A DNA stretch of 64,000 bases from Coccinella septempunctata (GCF_907165205.1 NC_058194.1:26970856-27034855); one strand, 5' to 3'; shown: positions 1 to 12,060, counted from the stretch's first letter. A program made the numbers and translations. Notes: generated by a model not told the origin, from the letters alone.

Positions 1-833
1 CCTATTTATTCATAGGAACCCAAGGAGGTCGTCAATGGTGTTGATGAAACCGACAACACACTTAGCCTTAGCCGTTACCTCGTGAGTGTCCAGGAACGGT
101 TTCCCCATATGAGTGGTTCTTAGGTCCGCCTGCTCTGGATACTTGCATACCGTGTGTTCAGCTGTATCTGCTTCTGATCCACAAAGTCTACAAATCTATC
201 TGCTGACTTTTCCATACGTACAAATGATATTTGTACCGACAGTGCCCTGTCAGCAGTCCCACAATCACCCCAAGCTCAGCTCGTGACAGCTTAAGCAGTT
301 TTATGGTGTAGGTCGGTGAAATCATCACGAATTTATTTGACTGAGTAAGTCCAGGAGTGTTTCTCCAGAAGGTTAATCTGTTGTTCAACTCCCATTGTTG
401 GACCGCTGCCTTGTAGTGGTACTTTCCAAGCCCACAGGAAGGCTCGGGTCCAGCAGGTATTAACTTTGATGCTCTTTTTGAAAGTTCATCGGCTCTCTCA
501 TTTCCTTCAACATCCCAATGCCCTGGTACCTTCATTGTCTCTGGAAAGTTGCTTTATGTTATTAGGGCACTCCCATGTCAGCAGAGATCTCTGGCAGTGT
601 GATTCCAGGGACCTAAGCGTGGCCTGGCTGTCCGTGATGAAATAGATATGCGCACCTTTGAGGTTCATTTTAAGACACTCCTGAGCGCATACGTAAACAG
701 CTAGTTTTTCGGTCTGTAAAATAGAGGGTTCAATTCCCAGGGCTTTGGAGATCCTCAGTGTAGGTCCATATACGCCGATGCCCTTTTCTGATTTTGATCC
801 ATCAGTAAACCACGTGGATGACTCTTTGCACAA
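1..833 (-). pseudogene. Non-LTR retrotransposon 3' part (RNase H + zinc knuckle), LINE-A copy 1
   Basis: Minus-strand remains of the C-terminal part of a LINE polyprotein. A ribonuclease HI domain is visible: FTDGSK (first Asp), LQTEKLAV (Glu) and ITDSQATL (Asp) at about 510-830, then GHWDVEGNERADELSKR (His, Asp) at about 440-535. RNase H of this kind removes the RNA strand during target-primed reverse transcription. The two parts lie in different frames, so a frameshift has broken the gene, and the following cysteine-rich knuckle (60-200) is shifted again. The 5' end stops near 833, a typical 5' truncation; the other end runs off the window. It aligns over its length with a second copy at 36605-37411. 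An RNase H domain plus CCHC-like knuckle fits the I/R1/Jockey assemblage; the exact clade is not resolved. Confidence 0.85.
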
Positions 834-1091
834 ACAAAACTTATTGTACTAAAACGGTCAGCTATCACCGTCCCGGATAAGATGGGAAACATTTTAACGG
901 GAGATAGAGAACACTTACCCTCGGGTTCACGGAACTTGATCGGGGAATCAACGCTTGATGGAGGAAAAACGTCAATTTGTTTTCGATCGATAATTCAGTC
1001 AAGAGCGTTCAGAATATGATTCTCTCATCGAATGTAGATCTAGATATGTCTATACAATGATTCTCTATTGATACTCCTTCAAAATATTTGC

Positions 1092-2006
1092 AATAAACGA
1101 ATTAATTCAGATGCATAACATCCGCAGATAATTAAATCAACGAATGTTACGATCTAAATCGAACTAACAAACTACCATCGCTCGAAGTATTACCAGAATT
1201 TTCATTTCGTCGACAAAGAGTAGATGCTGACCATGGTTTCGGTCTTATTTGACCTCGCCAGAGCAACAAAACTCAATTGTCAACGAAATGCTATGAATTG
1301 CCGGCTCCTTTTATTCCATATCAGTAGCGGGTATGATGTATAAATACATCGTACCGACATCTGACAGAGAAACGGGAACCAACCCAATTCAATTTCCTAA
1401 CTCTCAGAGCGAAGATAGCAGTATGCATCCATATGCTTTATTCCCATATTGCAGATATCGTATATTACGATAATTAAGCAAGGGAAAAAGCGCGGAAAGG
1501 TTCGGATCATGGCAGCAACCGATCTGCCGCGGACATGTAAAATAAGAAATGGATCGCGCCTTCACAGTAAGGCAGGTAAATAATAAACGAATTAATTCAG
1601 ATGCATAACATCCGCAGATAATTAAATCAACGAATGTTACGATCTAAATCGAACTAACAAACTACCATCGCTCGAAGTATTACCAGAATTTTCATTTCGT
1701 CGACAAAAATAAAATTTATACATCATACCCGCTACTGATATGGAATAAAAGGAGCCGGCAATTCATAGCATTTCGTTGACAATTGAGTTTTGTTGCTCTG
1801 ACGAGGTCAAATAAGACCGAAACCATGGTCAGCATCTACTCTTTGTCGACGAAATGAAAATTCTGGTAATACTTCGAGCGATGGTAGTTTGTTAGTTCGA
1901 TTTAGATCGTAACATTCGTTGATTTAATTATCTGCGGATGTTATGCATCTGAATTAATTCGTTTATTATTTACCTGCCTTACTGTGAAGGCGCGATCCAT
2001 TTCTTA
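1092..2006. repeat. Palindromic complex of a dispersed SINE-like repeat (family R)
   Basis: Three copies of one sequence are stacked here. Copy A (1092-1345) is on the plus strand, copy B (about 1582-1707) repeats its first 126 bp directly, and copy C (1714-1967) is the reverse complement of copy A over all 254 bp. In addition 1543-1707 and 1842-2006 form 165-bp inverted arms that extend outside the repeat into flanking DNA. The family has degenerate relatives at 11238-11410 and 36393-36572 and ends in a short TTA-rich tail. No coding potential is seen. The arms appear almost identical, so the rearrangement is recent. Confidence 0.85.
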
Positions 2007-2422
2007 ATATTTGCAATGCAGAAGACTCAGTAATTTCTTTTCAGGAATCGAGTGACTGTCAAATCGTTGATCGGGCAATCAAAGTTTCGTGAAACCGGCG
2101 GTTCTATTGATCTCATTACGAAGTGAATTGTGAATCTTAGTGAATTTCATCGATGAAAAAATCATACAATTATGAGTAAAGAGATAATTTTATAGATGTA
2201 ATTTCTTATAGTAGGCACCTTTGATTTATTCCTAGTTTGGCGTTGACTTATTATAATACAAGGCAAGTCTTCGACTCGTACACATATTTCAACTTTTTAG
2301 AACTACCAAATGTATGTGATACGGCCCTGCAAATCAAGTTAAATTTGACTGCAGTTTTCTGGAACCTCACGAAAGCTATCTTCATCACAAATTTCGTATA
2401 AATCGGTGATTCCGTACAGGAG

Positions 2423-2686
2423 ATATGAGGGGTTCAGAGCTGAAGTGAACCAAGTCCATTCGGCCTAATTTTGAGATGAATGGCTCAGAAGTTGTTTATC
2501 ACCAATTAATTCAAGAGTGACTTCTTTATTTATCATTATTCTTATGTAAACATATGCTTACATTCTAACTTTTTAAAATCTTAAGAAGTCACATTTGAAT
2601 TAATGGGTGATAAACAACTTCTAAGCCATTCATCTCAAAATTAGGCTGAATGGACTTGGTTCACTTCAGCTCTGAACCCCTCATAT
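2423..2686. repeat. Hairpin element with 104-bp inverted arms
   Basis: Arms at 2423-2526 and 2583-2686 are near-perfect reverse complements around a 56-bp spacer. Only a few substitutions separate them. No ORF. It could be a MITE, or a foldback created by an inverted duplication, since no flanking target duplication is obvious. Confidence 0.8.
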
Positions 2687-2689
2687 AGA

Positions 2690-3524
2690 GGTTTAAATTT
2701 TCGTTCAAATTTGAAATACATCTTATAAATCAGAATCTAGAATTCTAGGTACTACATATGGGTGTTTTTCGTGATACTATCTCACATTAAAATGTTTCCC
2801 CTTATGATGGGACGCCCAGTATCACGGGGAGAGGGATTCCGAATAGAATTTTTCGCTTCGTCGGGAGCAAATTGGTCCCGGATTGATGGCGTTTTCTAGG
2901 CTGCTCCACCCGGAAATCTGTTTGCACGATGTTAATTCGAATTATCGCCGCTTCACCTTTCGTCGCGCGCGGCGGCAAATTTACAATTCATAGGTTGACT
3001 CTCTATCAGGTTTTCCCTGTGGACCTACCTCTCCCCCTTGTTAAGTCGCGAACCCCTCTCGCTCTATTTTATGTCGTCGCTCAAAGTTGAAAAATCGTTC
3101 GAAGGTAGGTCTACACATGTGTGACATTCCATAGTGACAGTGCTCCGTGACTGTGTCAGGATATAGATTGGGGGAGCGGTAAATTGTCGCTTTTTACTGG
3201 CACGATGTGACCCCTACGAAATTGATGAAATAAAAGGACGTAACGAGCGTTCGCGAAAATTCAGCAATTTACAATCAAATCGAAAGAGATATGTTTGACC
3301 CTGTATATATTATGAGGTCTGCGACCTAAAACTACCCAGACCTATAATTTGGTCAGTATTCGAGCTAATTCGGCGTGTGGGGCGTCAAATTGTAGATTTC
3401 TGCAATATCTTTCGAAATAATTGAGTTCGATTTTTTCAGGATGGCGTGATTTTGGGGAGGCATAATTTCATATTTGAAATTCTGTTTGTTGACATAAAAG
3501 AGGTATATATCTTTATTATTGTAA
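2690..3524. other. Unannotated stretch with a CpG-rich core
   Basis: No ORF with protein-like character. The segment at about 2810-3110 is visibly richer in G+C and CpG than its surroundings and contains no sequence repeated elsewhere in the window. It is one of a series of such islands and a candidate for conserved non-coding DNA. Confidence 0.3.
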
Positions 3525-4676
3525 TATGAGGATGTACTGATATCTAGTTAGCCTAGACCAGTTCCATGCATATAAATCATATTGCGTTAGCGTTACCATA
3601 GCAACGAACAATAACTCATTAGAAGTGTCAGTGTGAAGTTTGAGGTCAAAAAAGTAAACCAGAGTTACGTAATAAATTGAATGAAAGTGTCCACCGAAAT
3701 TGTGAAAAGCGAAAAATCGAGTATCGAGCCAACATCATGTACCTGTATTTAAAAGGGTTAAGAGCTAAGCAGATTTAAGGAGATTTGCTTGATACCCTTA
3801 GTGATCAATGTCCTTCGTATGCGACCATGAAAAATTAGACTGCAAGCTTCAAAAGAGGTATATTTTCCATTGAAGGTGATGACCGATCGGGAAGTTCAGT
3901 TTCTGTGTCAGTTCCCGAAAATATTGATGCAGTTCATAACATGATTTTATCAGACTGTCGAATTGGAATAAAACGGATATCTGAAGCACTGAATATTTCA
4001 TACGAACGCGTTCATCATATAGTTCACGTCAATTTGGACATGAGAAAAATTGCTGCAAAATGGATACCCAAATGTTTGAACGTTGACCTAAAGCGTGCAA
4101 GGGTAGAAGCATCGCGTTGGATCTGTGCTCGATTTGAAAACTATGTAGACTTCTTAAACCGAATTGTTACTATGGATGAGTAATCATGATTGAACTATTG
4201 GATAAGGGTAGAACAATAACCGGAGATTACTATTCGACATTACTGACCACTCTACGAGAAAAAATTAAAGAGAAAGGCCGCTGAAAGCTATCCAAAGATG
4301 TTTTGTTTTTGCAGGACAACGCCCCTACACACAAATCTCATGTTGCCATGCAAAACATTCGTGATTTAGGGTTCGAATTACTAGAACACCCCCCTTATTC
4401 ACCAGATTTGGCTCCATCCGACTACCATCTCTTTCCTCAACTGAAAAAAAGGAAAAGGTAGTAAATTTTCTTCCAACGTGGAGGTAATAAAAGCAGTGGA
4501 GGCCTGGTTTGCAGAGAAAGAAGAAACATTTTTTTTGAAAGGTCAAGAGACGTTGCAGATTCGCTGTAATAAATTTATCCAATTAAGAGGAGAATATGTT
4601 GAGTAATGAACTATTTTGACATTGAAATTGTGTTTGGTTCTATAGTTGTCTAAGAATTTTTCAATATATCCTAGTA
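3525..4676 (+). pseudogene. mariner transposon copy 1, defective transposase
   Basis: Degenerate mariner element. The transposase reads on the plus strand from about 3681 (STEIVKSEKSS...) with stops and frameshifts; an intact stretch (3905-4183) carries the second helix-turn-helix region and ends at the first catalytic motif TMDE. The sequence then jumps to IELLDKGRTITGDYYST, so the segment between the first and second catalytic Asp is mostly deleted. QDNAPTHKS and PYSPDLAPSDYHLF follow with exactly 34 residues between the two Asp, the D34D signature of mariner. Both ends match the terminal inverted repeats of the better copy at 47826-49086, though CGAGGAT has decayed to TGAGGAT on the left and the right end is mutated, with TA on each side. 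It cannot encode a working enzyme. Confidence 0.9.
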
Positions 4677-5800
4677 TGTTAGAAATAAAACTACTTATAA
4701 ATGTCGAAACCCGTAGAAGATTTGTGACATCGAAGTTCAAGTTCTTTTTGCAATTACACTGTTTCACATTTCGCTTGAAATCTTCCACTGGAACACTTGT
4801 TGCACTCTTGTCCTCCTAATGAAGATGATTTTCCGGCGGAAACCAAAATTAATTGGTGAATGTGATAATAATAGTTGTCTGAGAAGCGTTATCACGGAAG
4901 CCAAGCTATTGGTAGATCCTTTGAAGTCGATGCTTTGTAACTAGTAATTAAATCAGCAGGAGGTAGGTCATCTGGGGTTGAACTGTAGACATTGTTCATC
5001 ATCAATTGAACTATTGCGGATGACTCTGATGCGTTAATGATTGAGCAGATAGTTACAGTAACTCTTTAGGTATTATTGATGAATTGATGTATGTGTCTCG
5101 TCTTCAATGACGTACAAAGACCATTGTATAACTTATCACAAGTCAGAAATCGTGTGTGGGTGTAGAACCACCGAACCTAATTATTCTTTTTTTCCTCCGG
5201 ATATTCCGAGCACAGCCAGACCATAGAAGATACGACTCCGTTGTTGATTCAGTCGCCCGATAAGGTCTATGACTAATCGAGGTGATTCCAAGGTACGCCC
5301 TAGGACGTCAAGATCCACGGAACTCCGAAACGTCTCCACTGATATATGCACGTATTATATCATATTCATAGAGTGGTTACAAGGCTTACCTTAAAGCCCC
5401 GATATTTCTCTGTCGCGGATGCGAAATGGGCAGGACCCGTCAACCGCAGGGTTCGCGCATCACTCTTCCCTCTCGCAGAGGTTTGACATTCGCAAACCGC
5501 GGCGATACGTTTTCATTATTTCAGACAAAAACGGTAGGAGACGTTTCCTAGAATTCGAATAGGGGATGTTGAAAAACGTCCGTACATAGATTCGTAATCG
5601 GCTTTCGCGTACAAAGCTTTTAGTGCGTGGGAGCTTTAGTTCGGTTCTGAAAGACTGCTCGAACATAACGACTAATGAGCCATCGAAAAATTTGTTCGTC
5701 CAGCAGGATCCGAGTTTCAAAGGATGAGGCTCTCTGTTCGAATTGAGTGATTGAGTTATTATAGTCTATTCATTTCTGCAACGACATGACGTCAAGTATT
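4677..5800. other. No gene recognised
   Basis: AT-rich sequence with no convincing ORF. Around 5200-5340 and 5400-5720 the composition becomes more balanced with more CpG; an 86-codon open frame on the minus strand (5460-5720) resembles no family I know. Confidence 0.3.
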
Positions 5801-6731
5801 AGAGTCATTCGGGGTAACTGAGCGCAGTGGGTAAGTGTGCGCAGTGCGTATATCTCGACTATGCAATGTATGAAAGAGGGGTTCATTTGGGTGAAGCAAG
5901 GGCGCAAAATCGCCATATTAGTTTTTCATAGGAGTGCGCCGTGCCACGTTTCTTCAACTTTTTATTTGCAATCAATCAAATTCACTAGTTTTCTTGTTAA
6001 TTTTTAGTATCTCTGCAAATTCTGCCAGGTCCAAGTTCCGAGTCCGACAGTGTTAAACAATATTTTATTCGATCATGGGCATATTAATCTAAATATATAA
6101 TAAAAAATTTTAGGTTCTCTTAGCTGCTCAACTCTATAAGAACGTCAATTCAAATTTTGGCTTACTGGGGAAAGTGTGCGCGGGTAAGTGTGCGCATAGA
6201 TTCATTATATGGGCATTAGTTCAGTAAGGAATAAATTATGACATTGTTGATTTTCTTGGTTAAGACTCGATCAATATTGTCCTATTTGTTCTGAAAAATA
6301 TGAAGAGCTACCAACAGGGAATGTATCAAGTGTTGTGTTCACCAAGAATTGTGGCACGAACAATAATGCACTGCTTGTAAAAAGACGCTTCTGTATTGAC
6401 AATAAACAGCACTTCTCTAATATTGTAACATTTTGATGACATAATTTTGTAATTTGTTTTGATAGTGTGGTTCACTAAGCACTGCGTTCACTTACCCAGT
6501 GAGGGTGCGCACACTTACCCGCAATACGAGGCATGTGAACGCACTCCGACTTTCTCTATTAAATTCTTTTTTGCGGAAAGAAAACGTTTTTGTTTGTTTG
6601 CTTTTTGATGTTTTCTTATAGATTAGAAAATTCTCTATCTTATGAATATGTTTTGATTTTCCTAGCTTCAACATTTGAAACAGGGTATGGCTTGAAAGGC
6701 AAAAGTGCGCATAGTTGCCCCGAATGACTCT
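5801..6731. mobile_element. Non-autonomous DNA transposon with 26-bp TIRs and GGGTAAGTGTGCGC motifs
   Basis: The ends 5801-5826 and 6706-6731 are inverted repeats (AGAGTCATTCGGGG then an AACT..GCGCA block) with three differences. Inside, the motif GGGTAAGTGTGCGC or close variants recurs near 5829, 6170-6196 and, inverted, near 6489-6524. Such subterminal repeats are typical binding sites for a transposase supplied in trans. The interior is AT-rich without a transposase ORF; a 128-codon minus-strand frame across the right end has no recognisable domain. Superfamily not determined. Confidence 0.7.
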
Positions 6732-7133
6732 TCTTGTGAAACAACGTTGCCCGACTGTCAAAAGTATCCCACTGTCACCTACCGCTTGCATTATCATGCG
6801 ATGAATAATTGAGCCCAGAATTTTGAAAGGTGCCAGAGTCCAGTCATTAAAATGTTTCCAGGAGCCACAAAAATACACTACTGGACGAAAAATTTTCCAC
6901 GAAATTCATTTTGAAATAACTTTTCAAGGTGTGCATCGATTTTGAACATTTTGTTGTCTATATGTAGCCCATTTTTAGTTTAACACCTGATGTCGAGTCA
7001 GCTGGAAACTGACAGTTGCAATTTCCTCTAAATTTCTGAACACCCTGTTGAGGAAATTAGTGACGCAATGATAGGTCTTAAAATGAGTTTTTGAAGCAGA
7101 TGGTGGAAAATTTTCATTCTGATTACAAGTTGG
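6732..7133. other. No gene recognised
   Basis: AT-rich sequence between two transposons. A motif CACTACTGGACGAAAAATTT near 6878 resembles the terminus of a Tc1/mariner-type MITE, but no matching second end was found. Confidence 0.25.
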
Positions 7134-7996
7134 AAATGGGGAATTCTCCTCAATTTGGGTTATCACAGCATATGCAAGTTTGAACTGAGTAATTATGAGT
7201 TTCATTCATGAATTTTTCAAGTGCACCGCAGAAACTATTCAAAATCATTCTTCAAATGTGAGGTTTCAAAATTTAAATCGCTTCGTTTCTAGTTTACGAT
7301 TTGGCGACAGAGCCTACTAGAAATAAAAAGAACAATGGCTTGTTCATAAAATAACAGCTGTTGATTTACAGCCATCAAGCGCGTACTAACTGGTGAACTT
7401 CAACAGCAAGCGGCCATAAAAATCCCATAAAATTTTACCTTCCTCGTTCGTCGCAGACTTCATGGACAGCTGTCTTTGTCTATCTCATTTAGATAGTGTA
7501 TTTGTTGTCCTTTATTATCAAATCATATTTCAGCCTATGTTGCCAACTTGTGCAATAGAAACGAAACGCTTTAAATTTTAAATAACCATTTTTATTTTTA
7601 ACTAGCTGACCCGGCAAACCTAGTTTTGCCATTTAAATTATTTCTAGGGTAGATAATAATAACTAACTCATCGTGATTGCTCGATTGGTCGTTAAAAAAA
7701 TTGTACAGCTTAAAAGGAATGCCTTTTTTTCTGTTCTGTACAATTTTTTTTGGGAATATTTTGTTATATAAACCTTGCCCTAACAATCATAAAAAAGAAT
7801 TGTCCAATTTGGTGCGATCGTTCGAACAATAAAGCATTTTGAAGTAAACCATAGATCCTCTTTTATTAATATAGAGATTTTCAAGTACTTTAATAATTTT
7901 TTTGAGAAAGGGTTGAAATGGTTATTTCAAAATGTGATGTTTCAAAGATATTTCATAAAAAATACATCATTTTCGTCACAAGGAGCATTCCCTGTT
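7134..7996 (-). mobile_element. X-family TIR element, copy 1, interrupted
   Basis: One of three copies of a ~590-bp family. Its ends are short inverted repeats, consensus AATRGGGAATYCTCCTY. This copy is inverted relative to the copies at 9057 and 22362. Removing the 277-bp insertion at 7600-7876 leaves 586 bp, matching the 591 and 573 bp of the other two. No transposase ORF, so it is a MITE-like non-autonomous element. The 97-codon frames seen across it are not conserved between copies. Confidence 0.8.
7600..7876. repeat. Short interspersed repeat (CTAGCTGACCCGGC type) inserted in X copy 1
   Basis: The sequence from AACTAGCTGACCCGGCAAAC to TTATTAATATAGAG is absent from the other two X copies, which defines the insertion borders. 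The GCTGACCCGGCAAAC head and the TTATTAATATAGA tail are familiar from dispersed arthropod repeats, but I cannot name the parent element. A short ATTTT duplication may flank it. Confidence 0.6.
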
Positions 7997-9056
7997 GCCC
8001 TATCGTGTACGTTTCCTATCGAGCTATTTCTCTCTTGGAATGATTATTACCTCCCAGCAATATTCAAATATTACATTTTCATTGCCTCCTTCTACAAGTA
8101 CATGAAGGATTGCCGAACATTCGATATGTGATTGTCGATATATGTTCGAATGGTTCGAAATTTGAACAGCCACCCCCTCGCCATCGCATACAAGCAATAA
8201 CCAACGAAATGACTACGAAATTATACAAACGACCTATCATTACAAGACCGTCCGTACCAATAAAGCGATTTGATGAATAAATCACGGGACAATCCAGCTC
8301 AAATACGAATATGAGCCGGTAAAATATTATAGTTCCTCAGACGGTATTTATTGAAGACGAATAAGGGCTGCAGTTTATTGTCATCCGGACAGGAATACCA
8401 ATGAATTGTATCAGCAGTTCCTGAAATCCACATCAATTACAGCACGACACGAACAGAAAACTCACGTGACGTACGAGCAGTCGCGTTATACGCAGTTGGT
8501 AGTCATGAATTCGGGGAGAAAGTCAATTCAGCGAATTTTCGTGGTTGACATATGTACCTACGGCGTGCAGGCAAAAGGGTTGGAAGGAAATATATCATCC
8601 GTCATTTGATGATATCGAAATCGCAAATTTTCATTCTGACTTGATCAGTCGGATACGTTTTAACTTTAGAATTCACTCGATGTGATAGCTACCAGAAATT
8701 TTTTTAAATTCTATCCTGAGTTTATCCGACTATGGGCTCTTGAGATCAACATTAGACCGGAAAATTAATCGGACAAAAAAATTGCTGGAATTCGATCTAG
8801 AATAACTTTTTTCGACCAATTTCCATCATTTTTCGATAAGTTGCTGATTTTTTCATGTGAATCACGACCTGAATTTTATGGAGATGGTGAGTGGATGAGG
8901 CAATCTCTGGAGAATATAGCGGGAGCGGTAAAATGATTAACTTGGGAGTTTCTGAATATTTTTTCACGACTTTTACTATATAAAGCCTTTCAACGTTATA
9001 CTTTTCTGTTCATGAGGCACTCAATTGCTCTGCTTTTGAATGATTCCCAAAGAATT
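7997..9056. other. Spacer between inverted X copies; no gene recognised
   Basis: About 1.06 kb lying between two X elements in opposite orientation, so X-spacer-X could fold into a very large stem. Small ORFs (7913-8131, 8406-8609) have no recognisable domains. The stretch 8610-9056 is AT-rich and unremarkable. Confidence 0.3.
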
Positions 9057-10030
9057 CAATAGGGAATCCTCCTTATGACGAAAATTATCCATTTTTTAGG
9101 AAATATCTTTGAAACGCCACATTTTGAAATGACCATTTCAACCGTTTCTCCAAAAAAAAATTTTTTAAGTACTTAAAAATGAAAAAAAAAATTGGTATTT
9201 AAAATTCAAAACGTTTCGTTTCTATTGCACAAGTTGGCAACATCGACTGAAATATGCGTTGATAATAAATGATAACAAATACACTATCTTGATGAGAAAG
9301 ACAAAGATGGTTGTCTATGAAGTCTGCGACGAACGAGGAAGGTCGTAAAATTTTATGGGATTTTTATGGCCGGCTGCTGTTGAGGCTCGCGAGTGAGTAC
9401 GCGGCTCATGATGGCTGTAAATCAACAGCTGTTATTTTATAGAGAAGCTCTGTATGGCGAATTGGCAGAGGGAGTCCGGAAACCAGGAGGCCAGTATAAG
9501 CGGTTTAAGGATACACTACATCAATCCCTAAAATAAATTGATGCCAATCATAGCTGGGAACAACTAGCGTTAGACAGGTCACAGTGGAGATCTATGGTGC
9601 ACAGTTATAATGGAGACTCGAGAAGAATTCAGCGGCGGCCAGATCTGGTTGGTGACTATCCATGCCCGGAGTGTGGAAGGATCTGTAGGTCATCGTTGGG
9701 TCTCTTCAGTCACAGTCACAGCACACAGTCGCAATTAGCCCTAAGAAATTATAAGTCTGTTCTTTTTTATGTCTTTTTGTAGATTTATTCCCGGTAACGG
9801 GATACAGCAATGAATGAATGAATAAAGAAGCCATTGTTCTTTTTATTTTCTAGTAGGCGCTGTTGCCAAATCGTAAACTAGAAACGAAGCGATTTAAATT
9901 TTAAAACGTCATATTTGAAGAATGATTTTGAATAGTTTCCGCGGTGCCTTTGAAAAATTCATGAATGAAACTCAATTATTCAAAATTTGCATATTGTGTG
10001 ATCACCCAAATTGAGGAGAATTCCCCATTG
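9057..10030 (+). mobile_element. X-family TIR element, copy 2, interrupted by a LINE
   Basis: Ends read CAATAGGGAATCCTCC and GGAGAATTCCCCATTG, an inverted pair. The copy is split by LINE-B (9449-9821) within a sequence intact in copy 3. Without the LINE and its 10-bp duplication it is 591 bp. Lies head-to-head with copy 1. Confidence 0.85.
9449..9821 (+). pseudogene. LINE-B copy 1, 5'-truncated 3' end
   Basis: Last ~370 bp of a non-LTR retrotransposon. The plus strand encodes the end of the polyprotein, including CPECGRICRSSLGLFSHSHS, a C2H2-type zinc-finger-like motif at the C-terminus in which the last His region is altered. A 3' UTR follows, ending in GGGATACAGCAATGAATGAATGA, i.e. a short TGAA-repeat tail. 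A 10-bp target duplication, ATAGAGAAGC (9439-9448) and ATAAAGAAGC (9822-9831) with one mismatch, frames the insertion. It cannot be translated from its own start. Two larger relatives are at 41944-43294 and 54680-55725. Confidence 0.9.
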
Positions 10031-10655
10031 TACAGAAACTGCTTGTTAAGTTAGCCTACATGGTCCTGCAAGCGCCCCTTGCATTTAAATTTGCCTCCGA
10101 GTTTTTTTGGCCGTCATAAGAGAGATTTCAGTTGAAGCATTGTCGCCATAAACATCCACAAGCATTCGCCCTTTTCTTCGATTCAGATCAGAACTCCTCC
10201 TGCAAATGCTGTTAGGTTGACAGAAAATCCAACATATTCAACAGTGAAAAACAAGGTTTTTTATGGAAATCAAAGCTATATGAATTGAATATTATGGACA
10301 TTCATCTAGTAGACATTGATACTGAATAAAAAACAATAATAGTAATGAAATAACAGCGATTATTAATTAGTTCAATTTCAAAGATAGGCTGTGATAAAAC
10401 TGTGTTGTTATTTATTCTCGAGTAATGATAAGTGTTTACAGCTATTATGAATTAAAATTAACTGCAAGGTGAATAATTGAATGTTATGAATGTCTCACAA
10501 AAGAATTTCAATGTTCTTGCCAAATAAACACAATTAAACGCAATATACGATAAACTGGTTATATTTTTCGCTTTTGTCAGAGAAGGAACTACTGCCCAAC
10601 TCTTCATTACCAATTGATCATTTTCCTATATGTCGAAAAACTAATCATATCCGAG
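10031..10655. other. AT-rich stretch without genes
   Basis: No ORF, repeat or family similarity noticed. Confidence 0.3.
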
Positions 10656-11225
10656 TGTTGTTGCCGCGGCTGTCCGGGACCCCGACAAGAAAGTTTTTCC
10701 ATTATTATCGGGACAATTCATTGGTCGCCCTCGATGTAGGTGAGTCCTGACAACGCTGACGCATTTTCGTTCGATCCCGACTTGTTTGGATGTGCCGCAG
10801 ATGAAATGGCCCGAAAATACGCAAACAAATAAACATAACCCGCCGACCTGTCAGGGAACTTTCGGGAAATTGCCACGTCGTATTATGTTCGATTCATTTT
10901 AGCCAGACGGGTCGGCCGGGAGCTGCGGCTGCTTCCTCCGGTTCGAACTCCGGTAAAACGAAGAACATCAGCACAACTTGACAAACTCCGGCTGCCCGGA
11001 GCAACGCCAGGCCTTCAGTTAATACAGCGCGAGAGCTCAGCGCTACGAAGAACAAGGTCGAGTTTGTGTTGGAGGTGGAATATAATCATAGGGCTGCTTA
11101 CTTTCCGACTGAGGATGTTATTGCAACATCGAAACACATTAAGTGGTTTATAAACTCGTTTTAAGGAAAGTCCTTCGATACATTTTCACCAACAAGTAGG
11201 TACACGTGAATAAACGATAACGAAA
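10656..11225. other. CpG-rich, repeat-free island
   Basis: Markedly higher G+C, with many CCGG, CGCG and GGCCGG words, especially 10660-11060. Not found elsewhere in the window, no protein-like ORF. Candidate conserved regulatory DNA (inference). Confidence 0.3.
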
Positions 11226-11237
11226 AAAAGTACAACA

Positions 11238-11410
11238 ATAATAAACGAGATTAATTCAGATGCACAACAATTGTTACGATTTGAATCGAACTCAAGAACT
11301 GCCATCACTCAAAGTATCAAGAGAAATACCATTTGGTCGCGAGAGCGTATATGCTGACCATGGATTCGGCCTCATTTGACCTTCTCAGTGCGACACAACT
11401 CGCGCCCCGA
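11238..11410 (+). repeat. Degenerate R-family repeat
   Basis: Shares AATTAATTCAGATGCA, a GTTACGAT..GAATCGAACT block, GCTGACCATGG and TCATTTGACCT with copy A at 1092, in the same order, with many substitutions and small deletions. Confidence 0.7.
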
Positions 11411-12060
11411 CGAAAATAAAACGAATTGACGATTCCTTCATTCAGCACCTGAATTAATTAGCTCCATTGAGAAGGGCAACTTCAGCAGCGTATCCTTAAC
11501 GTCCCTTAACCCTCACGTCACCGCCCTCATTGTAATATATGGAATGTCGCACCCTTATAGGGTGCGACAAAAAATCTCGGGAGGAAATGATCGCCGTAGC
11601 CGCAAACAAACGGGGGATAAGGAGGGTAAATTTTCATTTCCCAACGGGATTATAACGCGCCCCGATTTTCCTGTCCGCGATCACGTGTTCATCCGGCGCC
11701 CGGGCGGCTTTATACCTGTGGGGCGGAGGGAAATAATGGGAGCCATTTTTCCGAGGTTACCCGGAGAAATAATAGAGGCGGCGTAATAACCATAATGATT
11801 ATTCTGCTTGGCGGGCATACATCTTCTTAGGCCATTGTGTTAAGTTTATTATGGCTTACGTTTGTAATTGAAACAACGCGTCATCTCGCGTATACACAGC
11901 GAGAGCCGTTATTCCCGAAGATTGCGTAATTTACTAGAAACGTCGCAAACGTACACGGACCGAAGGGGTGGAGGATTGTCGGGGGTTAACGCCGGTGCCG
12001 TTGTTATGCCATTTTATAGCCTTTTTCCACGGTTCAACGTTCCCGATTGAAACGGGAAGT
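11411..12060. other. CpG-rich, repeat-free island
   Basis: GC-rich segment from about 11490 with open frames of 80 and 60 codons (11544-11786, 11868-12050) that show no family similarity and look like chance ORFs in low-stop sequence. An AATTAATTAGC homeodomain-type motif lies near 11452. Candidate enhancer. Confidence 0.3.

Noticed and set aside
10937..10960. GGTTCGAACTCC, a tRNA T-arm-like sequence
   Set aside because: The flanking bases do not form a T stem and no acceptor or anticodon arm can be drawn.
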